Part shown: in pieces, positions 7,491 through 16,999 of the stretch
Layout of the letters: every line of letters starts with the position of its first letter
Position numbering within the stretch: the first letter of the stretch is position 1
From: JAIBBV01 sp044347745
Lineage (GTDB): Bacteria; Bdellovibrionota_C; UBA2361; JAFLCA01
DNA length: 64,000 nt
Reading direction: 5' to 3'
Assembly (NCBI GenBank): GCA_044347745.1
Contig: JBIKUD010000009.1
Span: forward strand, 1-64,000
Program-made: the position numbers and the translations under genes
Notes under the pieces: generated by a model
The model's database searches: none
The model's input: the letters and a program-made list of their open reading frames with translations, nothing else
What the model was told of the DNA's origin: nothing

Positions 7491-10400
7491 TTACAGTTTG
7501 TTCTTAATTCGCTCTAGGTAGCTCACCGCCGGTTGGGTGTTGATATGATGATCAAGCACTTTATAGGCGCGATGCTCGTGACTGAGGCGACTGACCGCAC
7601 TGTTTGGATCTTTTGTATTACCAAAAACTAAAGCTTGAGTTGGACAGCTCTGTACACAAGCAGGTTGAATTTCACCGTCTTTTACCAAGCGACCTTCATC
7701 TTTTGCATGGTCTTTGGCTTCATTTATCCTTTGGATACAGAAGCTGCACTTCTCCATAATGCCGGTAGTACGCTTTGTGACGTCCGGGTTTAACTGCCAC
7801 GTAAGTGGTTCTGGAATGTCATATTCGAAGAAGTTAAAGCGGCGAACTTTGTAGGAGCAGTTGTTGCTACAATAGCGAGTACCAACGCAACGATTGTAAA
7901 TCATCGCATTGAGGCCCTCTTCGTTGTGATAGGTTGCATATACCGGGCACACTGGCTCGCAAGGAGCGTTATGGCAATGCTGGCACATCATCGGCTGGAA
8001 GCTTACCTGCAACTCTTCCGGCTCTCCTTCAAAGTAGCGATCAATTCTAAGCCAAGACATCTCACGGCCGTGGCTGCAAGTTTCTCTACCCACTACCGCT
8101 ATATTATTCTCTGCGTAACAGGCGACCACGCAGGCTCCGCAACCTGTGCAAGCTGATAGATCGACAGCCATGCCCCATTCGTAGACAGGGTGCTCTCGTT
8201 GTACATACATTTGCTTAGGCTCGTGATGTCCATGGGCACCATGAGAGTCGGCTGCATGGGCGGCGCCGCCAACAAACATAGTCTTGGCTATACCTCGACC
8301 GATCTGGCTATCGCTCCCCTGCGTTTTAACTACATTAATTCTTCCACGACCACGGTTAACCTTGACGAGGGTTGATAACGCAGCAGATCCGACTTCAGGC
8401 CTCGCCGAAGGGAGGAGACCAAACACATTCCCGCCTGCGCTTAACTGGCTTGCGATACGTCCATACGCACTATGGCCTTGGCCAAGAGGCACTGCAACGA
8501 CGTCTTTACGCACATAGTCAGTGACATAAACTGGCAGGTTGAGCTCGCCATTCTTATTGCGGATCTGAACAACGTCGCCCTGAGCAATTCCCAATTTTTT
8601 GGCGGTTTCTGAATGGAGTTCAGCCCAAGCATCCCAGACAAGTGAGGTGATAGGATCTGGCAACTCTTGGAGCCAAGGCCGATTGGCTGCACGTCCATCA
8701 AATGATTTTACCGAATTAAAGGGGTACAGAACTAAGTCGTTACTCCCCGCTCCAGAGTCAGCAAAGTCAACGGCTGCGGCACTAATCTTAAGAGCCTCGG
8801 AACTTACATTACCTTTGGATTTGTCTGACGCAGAGCGTGGTGCAAAATATCCGCCGAGTTCAACAGACTCGAGCCAAAATCTGGCGAAGTCAGACTTAAC
8901 TGCTTCAGAAGAGTGAATCTTCTTCCAACTGTTCTTTAGATAGTTTTGATAATCGCTTGCTCCGCCGGCAACTGAACCTAAGCCCGCCACACTAGCTAAA
9001 CCGAGCAAAATATCTCCGAAACTGCGTGTATCAAAGACAGGGGTCATACTGGGCTGAATCAGGCTATATACCCCGGGCATCGGACGGTCATCGCCCCAAC
9101 TCTCAAGCGCATGACTTGAGGGAATAATCAGATCTGCCAGTTGTGCAGTCTCATCGAGGGAACTTGAAAAACTAACCACAAGTCCTGCAGCGTTCCCTGC
9201 CCCAACTTTTACTTTTTGCAATGCGTAACGGAATCCCATTTCAGTAGGTAAATTGAATAGGGGGTTACAACCTTGAACCATCACCAAGGACACTTCGCCT
9301 TTGTTCATGGAGTCAACCGCATTTGCTACTTTTGCCATCGAGCTACGTGGGCGCCGCATTCCTGCTAAATCCACGGTTTTGCCAACATTTCCCAAGGCCA
9401 AGTTGAGAAATGCAACAACAGTTTGCAATGAGATAGCCTCAGGGGTTGCTGCGGAAGTTCCACCAGCAATGACCAGGGAAGCCTTTGCGTCAAGCAGCGC
9501 CTGAGTTGCCTGCAGCAACTTACCTGCCGAAATTTCAGCTTCGTTCGCTACGTCTTGTACATTAATATTATGGGTAAGCTCACGCAGAGATTCCTTAACC
9601 TCATCGCGAAGGCCGGCGGTCCGCCCGCTCTCGAGGACAACTTTTAACATCGCAAGAGCAATTCGAATTTCAGTTCCTGGCTTTGCATTCAACCAAGCAT
9701 CTGCATTCGCACCTGTAAGCGATAATCTTGGTTCAATATGGAAAAATTTGGCAGGCGTTTTGGTTTTACGACTCTTTGCCCATCCCCGCGCATATTCGAC
9801 TGGCGAGATCCAGGTTTCCAGGAAGTCAGCTCCAAAGTTTACAATTGCCTCGGCAGCCTCAAAGTCGAAGCGAGGAATTCCATACAGACCGTAGACAAGC
9901 TCTGAAGCTTTTGCCAATGCGACTGGTTGCATAGAATCGTATACAAGCCAATCTACATTACCGGACTTTGCAAAATCTCCCAGCAATTCTTCTAGAGCTC
10001 CACGCTCCTCACCGGTTATTAAGACCTTTTTCCCTGCGGTAGATTTTAACGCTGCCCCAACTTTGGCGTAGGCTTCATCCCAAGATATTGGCTTGAATAT
10101 AGGCGCTAGGGCAGTGCCGCCGTCCCGTACAAGCGGTTGGCGAACTCTATCAGGATCATATAAAGCCTGCAGCGAGGCCTGTCCCAAGGCGCAAAGACCA
10201 CCTTTATTAACGGGATGCTCAGGATTACCCTCGACTTTAACAGCACGCCCCTCGCGTGTGCGAACTTGAATTCCGCATCCTGCCGCGCATTCACGACAGC
10301 TACTTCGGTACCATACTGCGACTCCAGGGATCTGATCGGCATCACCTTTTACAAAGTTGTAGAGGTTTTGCTTTTGGTCGCGCGCACAGCCAGCGACAGC

Positions 10401-10529
10401 CGCTGTAGCTGAGCCTGCACCAAGCACCTTCAAGAATTTTCGTCGCGAAAGGCCTGAGGCCTGAGCCTCAGAGCTATCAAGTTCTTGACGGGCACCAATC
10501 TTTACTAATTCAGAGTCTCTTTGAGTCAT
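7491..10529 (-). CDS. actB: Alternative complex III subunit ActB (molybdopterin-type plus iron-sulfur fusion)
   Basis: 1012 residues. The N terminus carries a twin-arginine signal (SRRKFLK, residues 28-34) that ends in a lipobox-like VAGC (C48), so the protein is exported folded and may be lipid-anchored. Residues about 70-750 are a molybdopterin-oxidoreductase-type domain with an N-terminal cysteine cluster (SSCRECAAGCG, then GLCALG). Residues about 770-1000 form a ferredoxin-like domain with four cysteine clusters (CTGCGACVVAC, CHNAPCEPVCP, CVGTRYCSNNC, CSFCIQRI with CVQSCP). In studied ACIII the N-terminal half binds no molybdopterin, and the clusters wire ActC to ActA. It lies between actA and actC. 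Confidence 0.93.
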   Translation of the reverse strand: MTQRDSELVKIGARQELDSSEAQASGLSRRKFLKVLGAGSATAAVAGCARDQKQNLYNFVKGDADQIPGVAVWYRSSCRECAAGCGIQVRTREGRAVKVEGNPEHPVNKGGLCALGQASLQALYDPDRVRQPLVRDGGTALAPIFKPISWDEAYAKVGAALKSTAGKKVLITGEERGALEELLGDFAKSGNVDWLVYDSMQPVALAKASELVYGLYGIPRFDFEAAEAIVNFGADFLETWISPVEYARGWAKSRKTKTPAKFFHIEPRLSLTGANADAWLNAKPGTEIRIALAMLKVVLESGRTAGLRDEVKESLRELTHNINVQDVANEAEISAGKLLQATQALLDAKASLVIAGGTSAATPEAISLQTVVAFLNLALGNVGKTVDLAGMRRPRSSMAKVANAVDSMNKGEVSLVMVQGCNPLFNLPTEMGFRYALQKVKVGAGNAAGLVVSFSSSLDETAQLADLIIPSSHALESWGDDRPMPGVYSLIQPSMTPVFDTRSFGDILLGLASVAGLGSVAGGASDYQNYLKNSWKKIHSSEAVKSDFARFWLESVELGGYFAPRSASDKSKGNVSSEALKISAAAVDFADSGAGSNDLVLYPFNSVKSFDGRAANRPWLQELPDPITSLVWDAWAELHSETAKKLGIAQGDVVQIRNKNGELNLPVYVTDYVRKDVVAVPLGQGHSAYGRIASQLSAGGNVFGLLPSARPEVGSAALSTLVKVNRGRGRINVVKTQGSDSQIGRGIAKTMFVGGAAHAADSHGAHGHHEPKQMYVQREHPVYEWGMAVDLSACTGCGACVVACYAENNIAVVGRETCSHGREMSWLRIDRYFEGEPEELQVSFQPMMCQHCHNAPCEPVCPVYATYHNEEGLNAMIYNRCVGTRYCSNNCSYKVRRFNFFEYDIPEPLTWQLNPDVTKRTTGIMEKCSFCIQRINEAKDHAKDEGRLVKDGEIQPACVQSCPTQALVFGNTKDPNSAVSRLSHEHRAYKVLDHHINTQPAVSYLERIKNKL

Positions 10530-10580
10530 TGCTAAAAGCCTCGATCTTCAAACCGTTGCATTTGTTACGCGTACTTTCGT

Positions 10581-11279
10581 CTATCGATGACACGTATAAC
10601 AATCGATACTAGTTCCACGCTCGCGATGGCAGGATATACACCAGCCCATCTTCATCGAACTTACACGCTCAACTTCCGCCATATTTGGAACCTGACCGTG
10701 ACATTCTTGGCAGGTCACGCCAGCCTTGACGTGACGTTTGTGGTTAAAGTTTACATGCTGCGGCATTACGTGAACCTTAACCCAGGGTATCTGTTCGCCA
10801 CGCTCGTGATATCCTTTAAGCTTATCGATTTCGGCCTTTGATGCAGGATCCGCTCCCGGCACAAACTTATGACAGCCCATACAAGTTTCAACTTCAGGGA
10901 TCGCTGCATAGGCCGCTTTGCTGACTGACCAATGGCAATACTGACATTCCATCTTGTTCTGCTGAACATGGATGATGTGGTTAAATCGGATTGGTTGCTC
11001 AGGCATATAACCACGAGCGCGCTGCTCAGGACCAAAAAACTTATAGAAGTCAATTATGTTCAAATCCCAAAGTGCAGCTTGACCTTCATTCCACACGCCC
11101 TTATCCACGGGCAATGCGGTATATGGGCCTTGAATTGCACTTGTCGACAAAGGACCTGCTGTACTAGCAGCCGGATCCTGCGCCGAAGCCTCGGGCGGAA
11201 GAATGCTTCCACCTAACAAAAGGCTTGATAAAACTGTGACAATTGATACGCGATAGAAAAGAGTACGAGCACTGAACAT
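10581..11279 (-). CDS. actA: Alternative complex III subunit ActA (pentaheme cytochrome c)
   Basis: 232 residues with an N-terminal signal or anchor helix and exactly five CXXCH heme motifs: CQYCH, CMGCH, CQECH, CISCH and CYTCH, the last three residues from the C terminus. This matches the pentaheme ActA subunit of alternative complex III, which passes electrons from the ActB clusters to ActE. It is the first gene of the operon. The promoter should lie in the 291-bp gap to the divergent dehydrogenase gene, but I see no strong consensus there. Confidence 0.93.
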   Translation of the reverse strand: MFSARTLFYRVSIVTVLSSLLLGGSILPPEASAQDPAASTAGPLSTSAIQGPYTALPVDKGVWNEGQAALWDLNIIDFYKFFGPEQRARGYMPEQPIRFNHIIHVQQNKMECQYCHWSVSKAAYAAIPEVETCMGCHKFVPGADPASKAEIDKLKGYHERGEQIPWVKVHVMPQHVNFNHKRHVKAGVTCQECHGQVPNMAEVERVSSMKMGWCISCHRERGTSIDCYTCHR

Positions 11280-11570
11280 TATATTATGCCGAATCCAAAG
11301 CGAACGAATTGAGCGACACGCCTAACCAACTGGGATAATTTGCTAATTGCCCAGAAAACGTGACAAGGCTAGTACATCCGCGAGCATCTTCATACCCCAA
11401 AACATAAAAATTTCAAATCAGTTGAGTGGCTTAGAATGCAGGAGACGAAAAAATTTACAGCTCTTTGTTGAATTATTTATTCAAGTATCTACAAAAAGAA
11501 CTCAACAAACACTTTCGAAGCGTGGTCTCCAAGGTTTATATTTTCGGCCCAAATAGCACGGAGCTTCAGC

Positions 11571-13022
11571 ATGCCTCAATCGAATCAAGAGACTAGCCTA
11601 TTTACCAACAAGTGTTTCTTTGCCGGGACCTGGCAATCAGCGCATTCAGGAGCGGTACTAGAGGTAAAAAACCCGGCAAATGGTGAGCTTGTAGGTACTG
11701 TGCCAAATTGTGGGAAAAGCGAGACAGAGATAGCGATTAGCGCTGGCCAATCTGCTTTTCGCACTTGGTCTGCCAAAACCGCCGGGGAGCGTGCACGACT
11801 GCTTACGTGCTGGTTTGAAAAAATAGTGGCCCACAAGAAGGAACTCGCGCACATTCTAACCACTGAACAGGGCAAGCCGCTTGCTGAGGCCGAAAGGGAA
11901 ATCCTCTATGGAGCATCCTTTGTTAATTGGTACGCAGAGGAAGCGCGCAGAATTTATGGAGAAACAATTCCTGCCCCAACTGCTGATCGCAGAATTCTCG
12001 TCTTGAAACAACCAGTCGGGCTGTGTGCGGCAATCACGCCGTGGAACTTCCCAAATGCGATGATTACACGAAAAGCCGCTGCAGCTCTTGCGGCAGGCTG
12101 CTCAATGATTGTGAAACCAGCCCCTGAAACTCCGTATTCTGCGCTTGCCCTAGTGCGACTTGCCCTTGACGCTGGGATCCCAGCTAATGTGCTTCAAGTA
12201 ATTACAGGCGACGCAATTCAAATTGCCTCGACATTAATGAATTCGTTCGAGGTTCGAAAATTGAGCTTCACTGGCTCAACCGAAGTAGGGAAAATATTAA
12301 TTCGTCAATCAGCAGATACCGTAAAAAAACTCACTCTTGAGTTAGGTGGGAATGCCCCGTTTATTGTTTTTGAGGATGCAGATATCGAGAAAGCGGTCCA
12401 GGGTGCCCTCTTTGCGAAATACAGAAACTCTGGTCAAACCTGTATTTGCGTAAATCGATTTCTCATCCACAAAAAAATTGCGGAACAATTTTCTGACCGT
12501 CTTGTCGCTGAATCAAGAAAGTTGGCTGTCGGAAACGGATATGAGGAGAAAGTTGATCTGGGTCCACTCATCTCCTTAGACGCTAAACAAAAGGTGCTTA
12601 GGCTGGTTCAAGAGGCACTTCGGGACAATGCTTGCTGCATGCTTGATGGAACAAAAGAGCATACGGGACAATTTTTGGGACCCACAGTGTTATCTGGGGT
12701 GACGCCTCACATGTCGATTTGGCGTGAAGAAATTTTTGGACCTGTATCTACCATTACTCACTTTGAGTCTGAAGACGAACTCTTGTCCCTCGCACACCAA
12801 ACGCAGGCCGGTTTAGCTGCCTACTTTTATACCAAGGATCTTTCGCGTGCATTCCGAATTGCGGAAGCACTTGAATTTGGGATGGTGGGCATAAACGATG
12901 CGCTTATCTCCGCCCCTCAGGCACCGTTTGGTGGTATTAAAGAATCTGGATTCGGACGTGAAGGCGGACACCATGGACTCACCGAGTATCTAAACCTCAA
13001 ATACGTTAGTCTCTCCATCTAG
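11571..13022 (+). CDS. gabD: NAD(P)-dependent succinate-semialdehyde dehydrogenase
   Basis: A 483-residue aldehyde dehydrogenase of full length. It has the PWNFPNAMITRKAAAALAAG cofactor region, the FTGSTEVGK motif, the ELGGNAPFIVFEDAD block with the general-base Glu, and GQTCICVNR with the catalytic Cys. The C-terminal block PQAPFGGIKESGFGREGG is typical of GabD. It oxidises succinate semialdehyde to succinate, the last step of the GABA shunt. There is no gabT or transporter nearby, so the physiological substrate is inferred from similarity only. The stop codon runs into the first REP-like hairpin (13022-13058), which could also end its transcript. Confidence 0.88.
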   Translation: MPQSNQETSLFTNKCFFAGTWQSAHSGAVLEVKNPANGELVGTVPNCGKSETEIAISAGQSAFRTWSAKTAGERARLLTCWFEKIVAHKKELAHILTTEQGKPLAEAEREILYGASFVNWYAEEARRIYGETIPAPTADRRILVLKQPVGLCAAITPWNFPNAMITRKAAAALAAGCSMIVKPAPETPYSALALVRLALDAGIPANVLQVITGDAIQIASTLMNSFEVRKLSFTGSTEVGKILIRQSADTVKKLTLELGGNAPFIVFEDADIEKAVQGALFAKYRNSGQTCICVNRFLIHKKIAEQFSDRLVAESRKLAVGNGYEEKVDLGPLISLDAKQKVLRLVQEALRDNACCMLDGTKEHTGQFLGPTVLSGVTPHMSIWREEIFGPVSTITHFESEDELLSLAHQTQAGLAAYFYTKDLSRAFRIAEALEFGMVGINDALISAPQAPFGGIKESGFGREGGHHGLTEYLNLKYVSLSI

Positions 13023-13105
13023 CCCCCGGACAACCCAGCAGTTCGGCTGGTCGGGGGCACCTTGGTGCCTGGTGATGCCTGGTTTGATGCCTGGTCGGGG
13101 GCACC
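13022..13105 (+). repeat. REP-like palindromic repeats, left flank of RAYT gene
   Basis: Two direct copies of the 15-mer CTGGTCGGGGGCACC lie at 13047-13061 and 13091-13105. The first is the right arm of an imperfect hairpin that begins with GCCCCCG at 13022, with a second stem CCAGC/GCTGG. Between the copies TGCCTGGT occurs three times (13066, 13076, 13088). The same 15-mer appears on the other side of the transposase gene at 14419-14473. Confidence 0.85.
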
Positions 13106-13215
13106 ATCTCCAACCACCCCGCCTCACTCGCATTTTTTACGTCTCCTGCACCAAAAATCAAAAATTCACGCCCTCACACGCAACTTTGGTAAAATTTTAG
13201 CGAATAGATAGTACT

Positions 13216-14193
13216 ATGGGAGCACCCAGAAAATACTATCGCAACAAAGACGTTCTGTTCGTCACGTTTAGCCTAGAGCAAGGATTACTCCTTCTCGCAA
13301 ACCCTTTTTCCCGCTGTATAATTCAGGGATGCATGGCTCGCGCAAAAGCGATGTACCCAGTTCGGCTCTCCCATTTCATCGTTAACGGCAATCACATTCA
13401 CCTATTACTCGTCGTGATTAATCCGCTGGATACCGCAAATTTCATAGGCTATTTTAAAGCGGAGGTCGCCCATCGCTTCAACATCGCCGTCGGATGGAAA
13501 AAACGCACCGTCTGGTGCGAAGGGTACGATAGCCCGGTCGTCCTTACCCCAGTCAGAGCCCTAATAGCTATTGCATATCTTTATGCCAATCCTGCAAAAG
13601 ATAATTTGGAGGATTCGATTGATACATTTCCGGGACTATCTAGTTGGGAGTCGTTTCGCACAGGGAGTCCCAAGCATCAGTGGAAACACGTGCGACGCAC
13701 AAGATTTCGAGAGCTAAGACCAGGGGAGCATAACCTGACAGGCTACACCAAGGAGGCCACCCGTCTTCTAAATTCATCGAGCGAAATATACGCATTTGAT
13801 TTAGAGCCGAACGCCTGGTTGCATGCATTTGGCGTTACCGACGAATCCGAAATTAAACAATGGAATCAATTGCTCGAACAAAGAGTGCGTAAACTTGAGG
13901 CTCGGGCTCGGCGTATACGAGGCAGAGCTAAGCTGACTGTCATTGGAAGTAAACGATTAACGGAAGCACCACTGAACATTACTCACAAAGCAAATCGCAA
14001 GGGCCGTAGGATGTGGTGTTTAAGTGAGAAGCGAAGTGTGCGAGTGGTATTCATTCGAGCGTTAAAAGAATTGATTACTCAAGCGAGGGCAATTTTTAAG
14101 CGTTGGCACCTAGGAGACTATTCAGAACCTTACCCAGCGGGCTTATTTCCCCCAAGACAACCCAAGCTGTTCGAGCCACTTCCTCTAGGTTAA
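13216..14193 (+). CDS. REP-associated tyrosine transposase (RAYT, IS200/IS605-like Y1)
   Basis: 325 residues. The HUH motif is HIHLL with H60 and H62, and the catalytic tyrosine is expected at Y121 in AYLYANPAKDNL, matching the Y-x-x-x-N-P pattern of the family. RAYTs are single-copy domesticated relatives of IS200/IS605 transposases that recognise and probably spread REP palindromes. REP-like repeats flank it on both sides (13022-13105 and 14419-14473), which supports the assignment directly. The C-terminal 150 residues are basic and less conserved. The frame is intact with no stop or shift. The inserted block between gabD and nadB is likely a REPtron unit rather than an active insertion sequence. 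Confidence 0.88.
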   Translation: MGAPRKYYRNKDVLFVTFSLEQGLLLLANPFSRCIIQGCMARAKAMYPVRLSHFIVNGNHIHLLLVVINPLDTANFIGYFKAEVAHRFNIAVGWKKRTVWCEGYDSPVVLTPVRALIAIAYLYANPAKDNLEDSIDTFPGLSSWESFRTGSPKHQWKHVRRTRFRELRPGEHNLTGYTKEATRLLNSSSEIYAFDLEPNAWLHAFGVTDESEIKQWNQLLEQRVRKLEARARRIRGRAKLTVIGSKRLTEAPLNITHKANRKGRRMWCLSEKRSVRVVFIRALKELITQARAIFKRWHLGDYSEPYPAGLFPPRQPKLFEPLPLG

Positions 14194-14418
14194 TACTGCG
14201 TAAGTTTCCTTCGCCCGCGATTTCCAGATTCGCTGGGCCAACGTACCATTACCGATTTTGGCGGCACCTTGTAGAGCACCTTTCTCTTCGCAGCCCTTGA
14301 GATCTGCTTATATTTTCTGATTCACATGCTGAGCGTGGTGATAGTAGCAGATTTTTTCGTGCCGTTTTCATGCCCAGACCTCAAGTGATTCCCTATTGGG
14401 ATTCCAGGTTGCCCGGAG
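14194..14418. other. Gene-free stretch after RAYT
   Basis: The stretch between the RAYT stop and the right-hand palindrome has no supported coding frame. It contains a short repeated phrase, GCACCTTGTAGAGCACC, near 14264-14280, but nothing else I can name. Confidence 0.5.
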
Positions 14419-14504
14419 GTGCCCCCGACCAGCAGTCAAACCAGCAGTCAAGTGACGCCTGGTCGGGGGCACCAGTAGTCCCTAGTTAGTCCCTAGTTAG
14501 TCCC
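14419..14504 (+). repeat. REP-like inverted pair and short tandem repeats, right flank of RAYT
   Basis: GGTGCCCCCGACCAG (14419-14433) is the exact reverse complement of CTGGTCGGGGGCACC (14459-14473), a perfect 15-bp inverted pair around 25 bp, like a BIME. The loop starts within a tandem 12-mer, ACCAGCAGTCAA (14428-14439 and 14440-14451). Just outside is an 11-mer TAGTCCCTAGT repeated about 2.6 times (14476-14504). Confidence 0.85.
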
Positions 14505-14598
14505 GGGGTAGTACTTGTATAAGCCCTCTGGTCCTGGTTGGTGGATGTCTCTTCTCTTCTTCTATTGGTTCTTCTCTTTCTCTTGGTCCCCGGCTCCT

Positions 14599-16188
14599 TC
14601 AGCGTCGCGGATCCAAAACAGTATCCCGAGGTATGCCAGGGCTAAGCTCCGGATAATCTAAGGTGTAATGCAGCCCCCTACTCTCATGTCGCTGCACTGC
14701 GCAGCGTATCACCATCTCAGCTACCAGACTCAGATTTCGCAGCTCTATGAGATCCGGAGTAACATGCACATTCCAATAATATTCGGTAATCTCTTTGGAA
14801 ATGAGATCTACTCGATGCAACGCCCTTTCTAAACGCTTTGAGGTGCGAACAATTCCGACGTAATTCCACATGAAGCGACGAATCTCATCCCAGTTCTGTG
14901 TGATGACGACACTTTCATCACTATCAGTCGCATTGCCCGGGTCCCACGCCGGGATAGCTGGATGAGGGCAACTTTCTGAAATGGTCTTAATTGCATGACA
15001 AGCGGCCCGGTATCCAAAAACAACTCCTTCAAGGAGAGAATTTGAAGCCAAGCGATTTGCCCCATGTAAACCCGTATGGGCGCACTCTCCAGCTACGTAT
15101 AGTGCGTCAATATCTGTGCGGGCATCGAAATCACAAACAACACCACCACAACAATAATGAGCTGCAGGAACTACCGGAATCGGATCCTTGGTGATGTCGA
15201 ATCCGAAACTGAGACATCTTTGATAAATAGTGGGGAAATGTTCACGTACAAATTGCGGATCACGATGAGTGATATCAAGCAGGACATAGTCTTCTCCGCA
15301 CCTTTTCATTTCGTTGTCTATTGCTCGGGCCACAACATCACGCGGCGCAAGCTCCCGCAACTCATGGTACCGATGCATAAATTCTTCACCGTTCATTCGC
15401 TTCAGCTTCGCCCCTTCCCCTCTCATTGCTTCAGTGATGAGGAAGCTTTTAGCCTGGGGATGATATAGGCAGGTCGGATGAAATTGAAAAAATTCCATGT
15501 TTGCTACTCGGCACCCAGCTCGGTAGCACATGGCAATACCATCTCCAGTCGCAACATCAGGGTTTGAGGTATATAAATACACTTTGCCGGCGCCGCCTGT
15601 TGCGACGAGCACCTTTTTAGCCAAAACCGGCTCAATTTTACCTGGGCTCAGATACACATAGGCACCAAGCACTCGATTAACAGAATCTAATTCAACGCCA
15701 AGTTTGTGGGTTGTAATCAGATCAATTGCGCTTGAGTGAGGGAAAAAATGTATTCGATTCTCGCGCCTGCAGGCCTTCAGGAGAGTTCTTTGAATTTCAG
15801 CTCCGGTGGCATCCGCTGAATGAAAAATTCTTCGACGCGAATGTCCCCCTTCCCTATGCAAATGATAGTCAGGACTTCCCTCAACTTTGTCAAAATGCAC
15901 ACCGAGATTAATAAGCTCCTGCACACGGTCGGGACCTTCTTTGACCACTAGTTCTACTGTTTCGCGTTTACAAAGTCCTGCACCAGCCGTCAAAGTATCC
16001 TGAATATGCAAGTCAAAATTATCATCGGAAGCTGTGACAGCGGCTATTCCCCCTTGGGCCCATGAAGTAGACGACTGATCAAAGGTCTTTTTCACCAAAA
16101 CAGCTACCGTCCCAACTTTAGCCGCTTCAAGCGCAAAGGTCAGTCCAGCAATTCCACCGCCAATAACCAAAAAATCAAACTGCATCAT
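14599..16188 (-). CDS. nadB: L-aspartate oxidase
   Basis: About 530 residues. The N-terminal FAD-binding motif is VIGGGIAGLTFALEAA, followed by the STSWAQGGIAA motif typical of the fumarate reductase/aspartate oxidase family. Substrate-site blocks are HREGGHSRRRIFHSADATG and EFFQFHPTCLY, and CAHTGLHGANRLASNSLLEG closes the FAD domain. It oxidises aspartate to iminoaspartate, the first step of de novo NAD synthesis. nadA and nadC are not in this window. The frame opens at 16215, but ATG at 16188 or 16185 (MMQFDFLVIGGG) is the natural start. No clear ribosome site is seen for either. Confidence 0.94.
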   Translation of the reverse strand: MMQFDFLVIGGGIAGLTFALEAAKVGTVAVLVKKTFDQSSTSWAQGGIAAVTASDDNFDLHIQDTLTAGAGLCKRETVELVVKEGPDRVQELINLGVHFDKVEGSPDYHLHREGGHSRRRIFHSADATGAEIQRTLLKACRRENRIHFFPHSSAIDLITTHKLGVELDSVNRVLGAYVYLSPGKIEPVLAKKVLVATGGAGKVYLYTSNPDVATGDGIAMCYRAGCRVANMEFFQFHPTCLYHPQAKSFLITEAMRGEGAKLKRMNGEEFMHRYHELRELAPRDVVARAIDNEMKRCGEDYVLLDITHRDPQFVREHFPTIYQRCLSFGFDITKDPIPVVPAAHYCCGGVVCDFDARTDIDALYVAGECAHTGLHGANRLASNSLLEGVVFGYRAACHAIKTISESCPHPAIPAWDPGNATDSDESVVITQNWDEIRRFMWNYVGIVRTSKRLERALHRVDLISKEITEYYWNVHVTPDLIELRNLSLVAEMVIRCAVQRHESRGLHYTLDYPELSPGIPRDTVLDPRR

Positions 16189-16403
16189 ATAAAAAGCCCA
16201 AAAAAATCGGCTCACCCCAAGGTCATTTTGTAACCCCGGATTGTGTTGAAACGTCGGGCTTCAAACATAGCCCTAAAATGGCGCAAATTCTCCACTCTCC
16301 TGCCATTGATGTTCTTCCACTCTTTAGTACCGCTTTGCAAGAGCCTCAAGTACAGCTACAAATGGATAAGTCTAACTAAACATCTGATATCTCTGAACAG
16401 TTT

Positions 16404-16979
16404 ATGAGCAAACAAATAATAGGCGAATGGAAAGTTGAAAGTGAAATTACCTACGAAAGCTTTCCCATATTCACTCTAAAAAAGTCTCGTCGAATCAATC
16501 CGAGAACCAAACAGCCTACAGACTTCGTTCGAATTGAAGGACTCGATTGGGCCAATATCATTTCGTTAACGCCCAATAATGAGGTTGTACTTATTCGACA
16601 GTATCGCCACGGGAGCGAAGAATTCACCATTGAAATTCCAGGTGGATGCATTGAAGAGGGAGAAGACCCTGGGGAAAGCGCCCTTCGAGAGTTAAAAGAA
16701 GAAACTGGTTATAAAGCTTCGACCTGCGAACCTCTTGGATGGGTTCGTCCGAATCCTGCATTGTTATCAAACAAATGCTACTTTTTTTTGGCAAAAAATG
16801 TTGAGATTTCAGGGGCGCAAATTCTGGATCCCGGTGAGGATATCCAAGTGTTCACTCAGCCACTCACACAAGTGATTGCACAGATTCAGAATGGTGAAAT
16901 CACGCATGCGCTTGTAGTTGCCGCTTTCGGCTTTTTAGCGCTCAAGCATCCCGAGCTCATCAATTCCGCCACTCGGTAA
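16404..16979 (+). CDS. Nudix hydrolase, ADP-ribose pyrophosphatase-like
   Basis: 191 residues with a complete Nudix box at about residues 81-103 (GCIEEGEDPGESALRELKEETGY fits GX5EX7REUXEEXGU). The fold before it (ISLTPNNEVVLIRQYRHGSEEFTIEIPGG) matches the NudF/ADP-ribose pyrophosphatase group, whose RQYRHG and EIPGG segments are characteristic. It most likely cleaves ADP-ribose or a related nucleotide sugar to AMP and a sugar phosphate. It is divergent from nadB and convergent with the next gene, so NAD turnover is a plausible shared theme but is only inferred. Confidence 0.88.
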   Translation: MSKQIIGEWKVESEITYESFPIFTLKKSRRINPRTKQPTDFVRIEGLDWANIISLTPNNEVVLIRQYRHGSEEFTIEIPGGCIEEGEDPGESALRELKEETGYKASTCEPLGWVRPNPALLSNKCYFFLAKNVEISGAQILDPGEDIQVFTQPLTQVIAQIQNGEITHALVVAAFGFLALKHPELINSATR

Positions 16980-16999
16980 AATTCTAACTTGAGCGAAGA

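Noticed and set aside
13022..14504. The repeat blocks around RAYT, considered as a CRISPR array.
   Set aside because: The units are short, palindromic and unevenly spaced with no regular spacers, and no cas genes are near.
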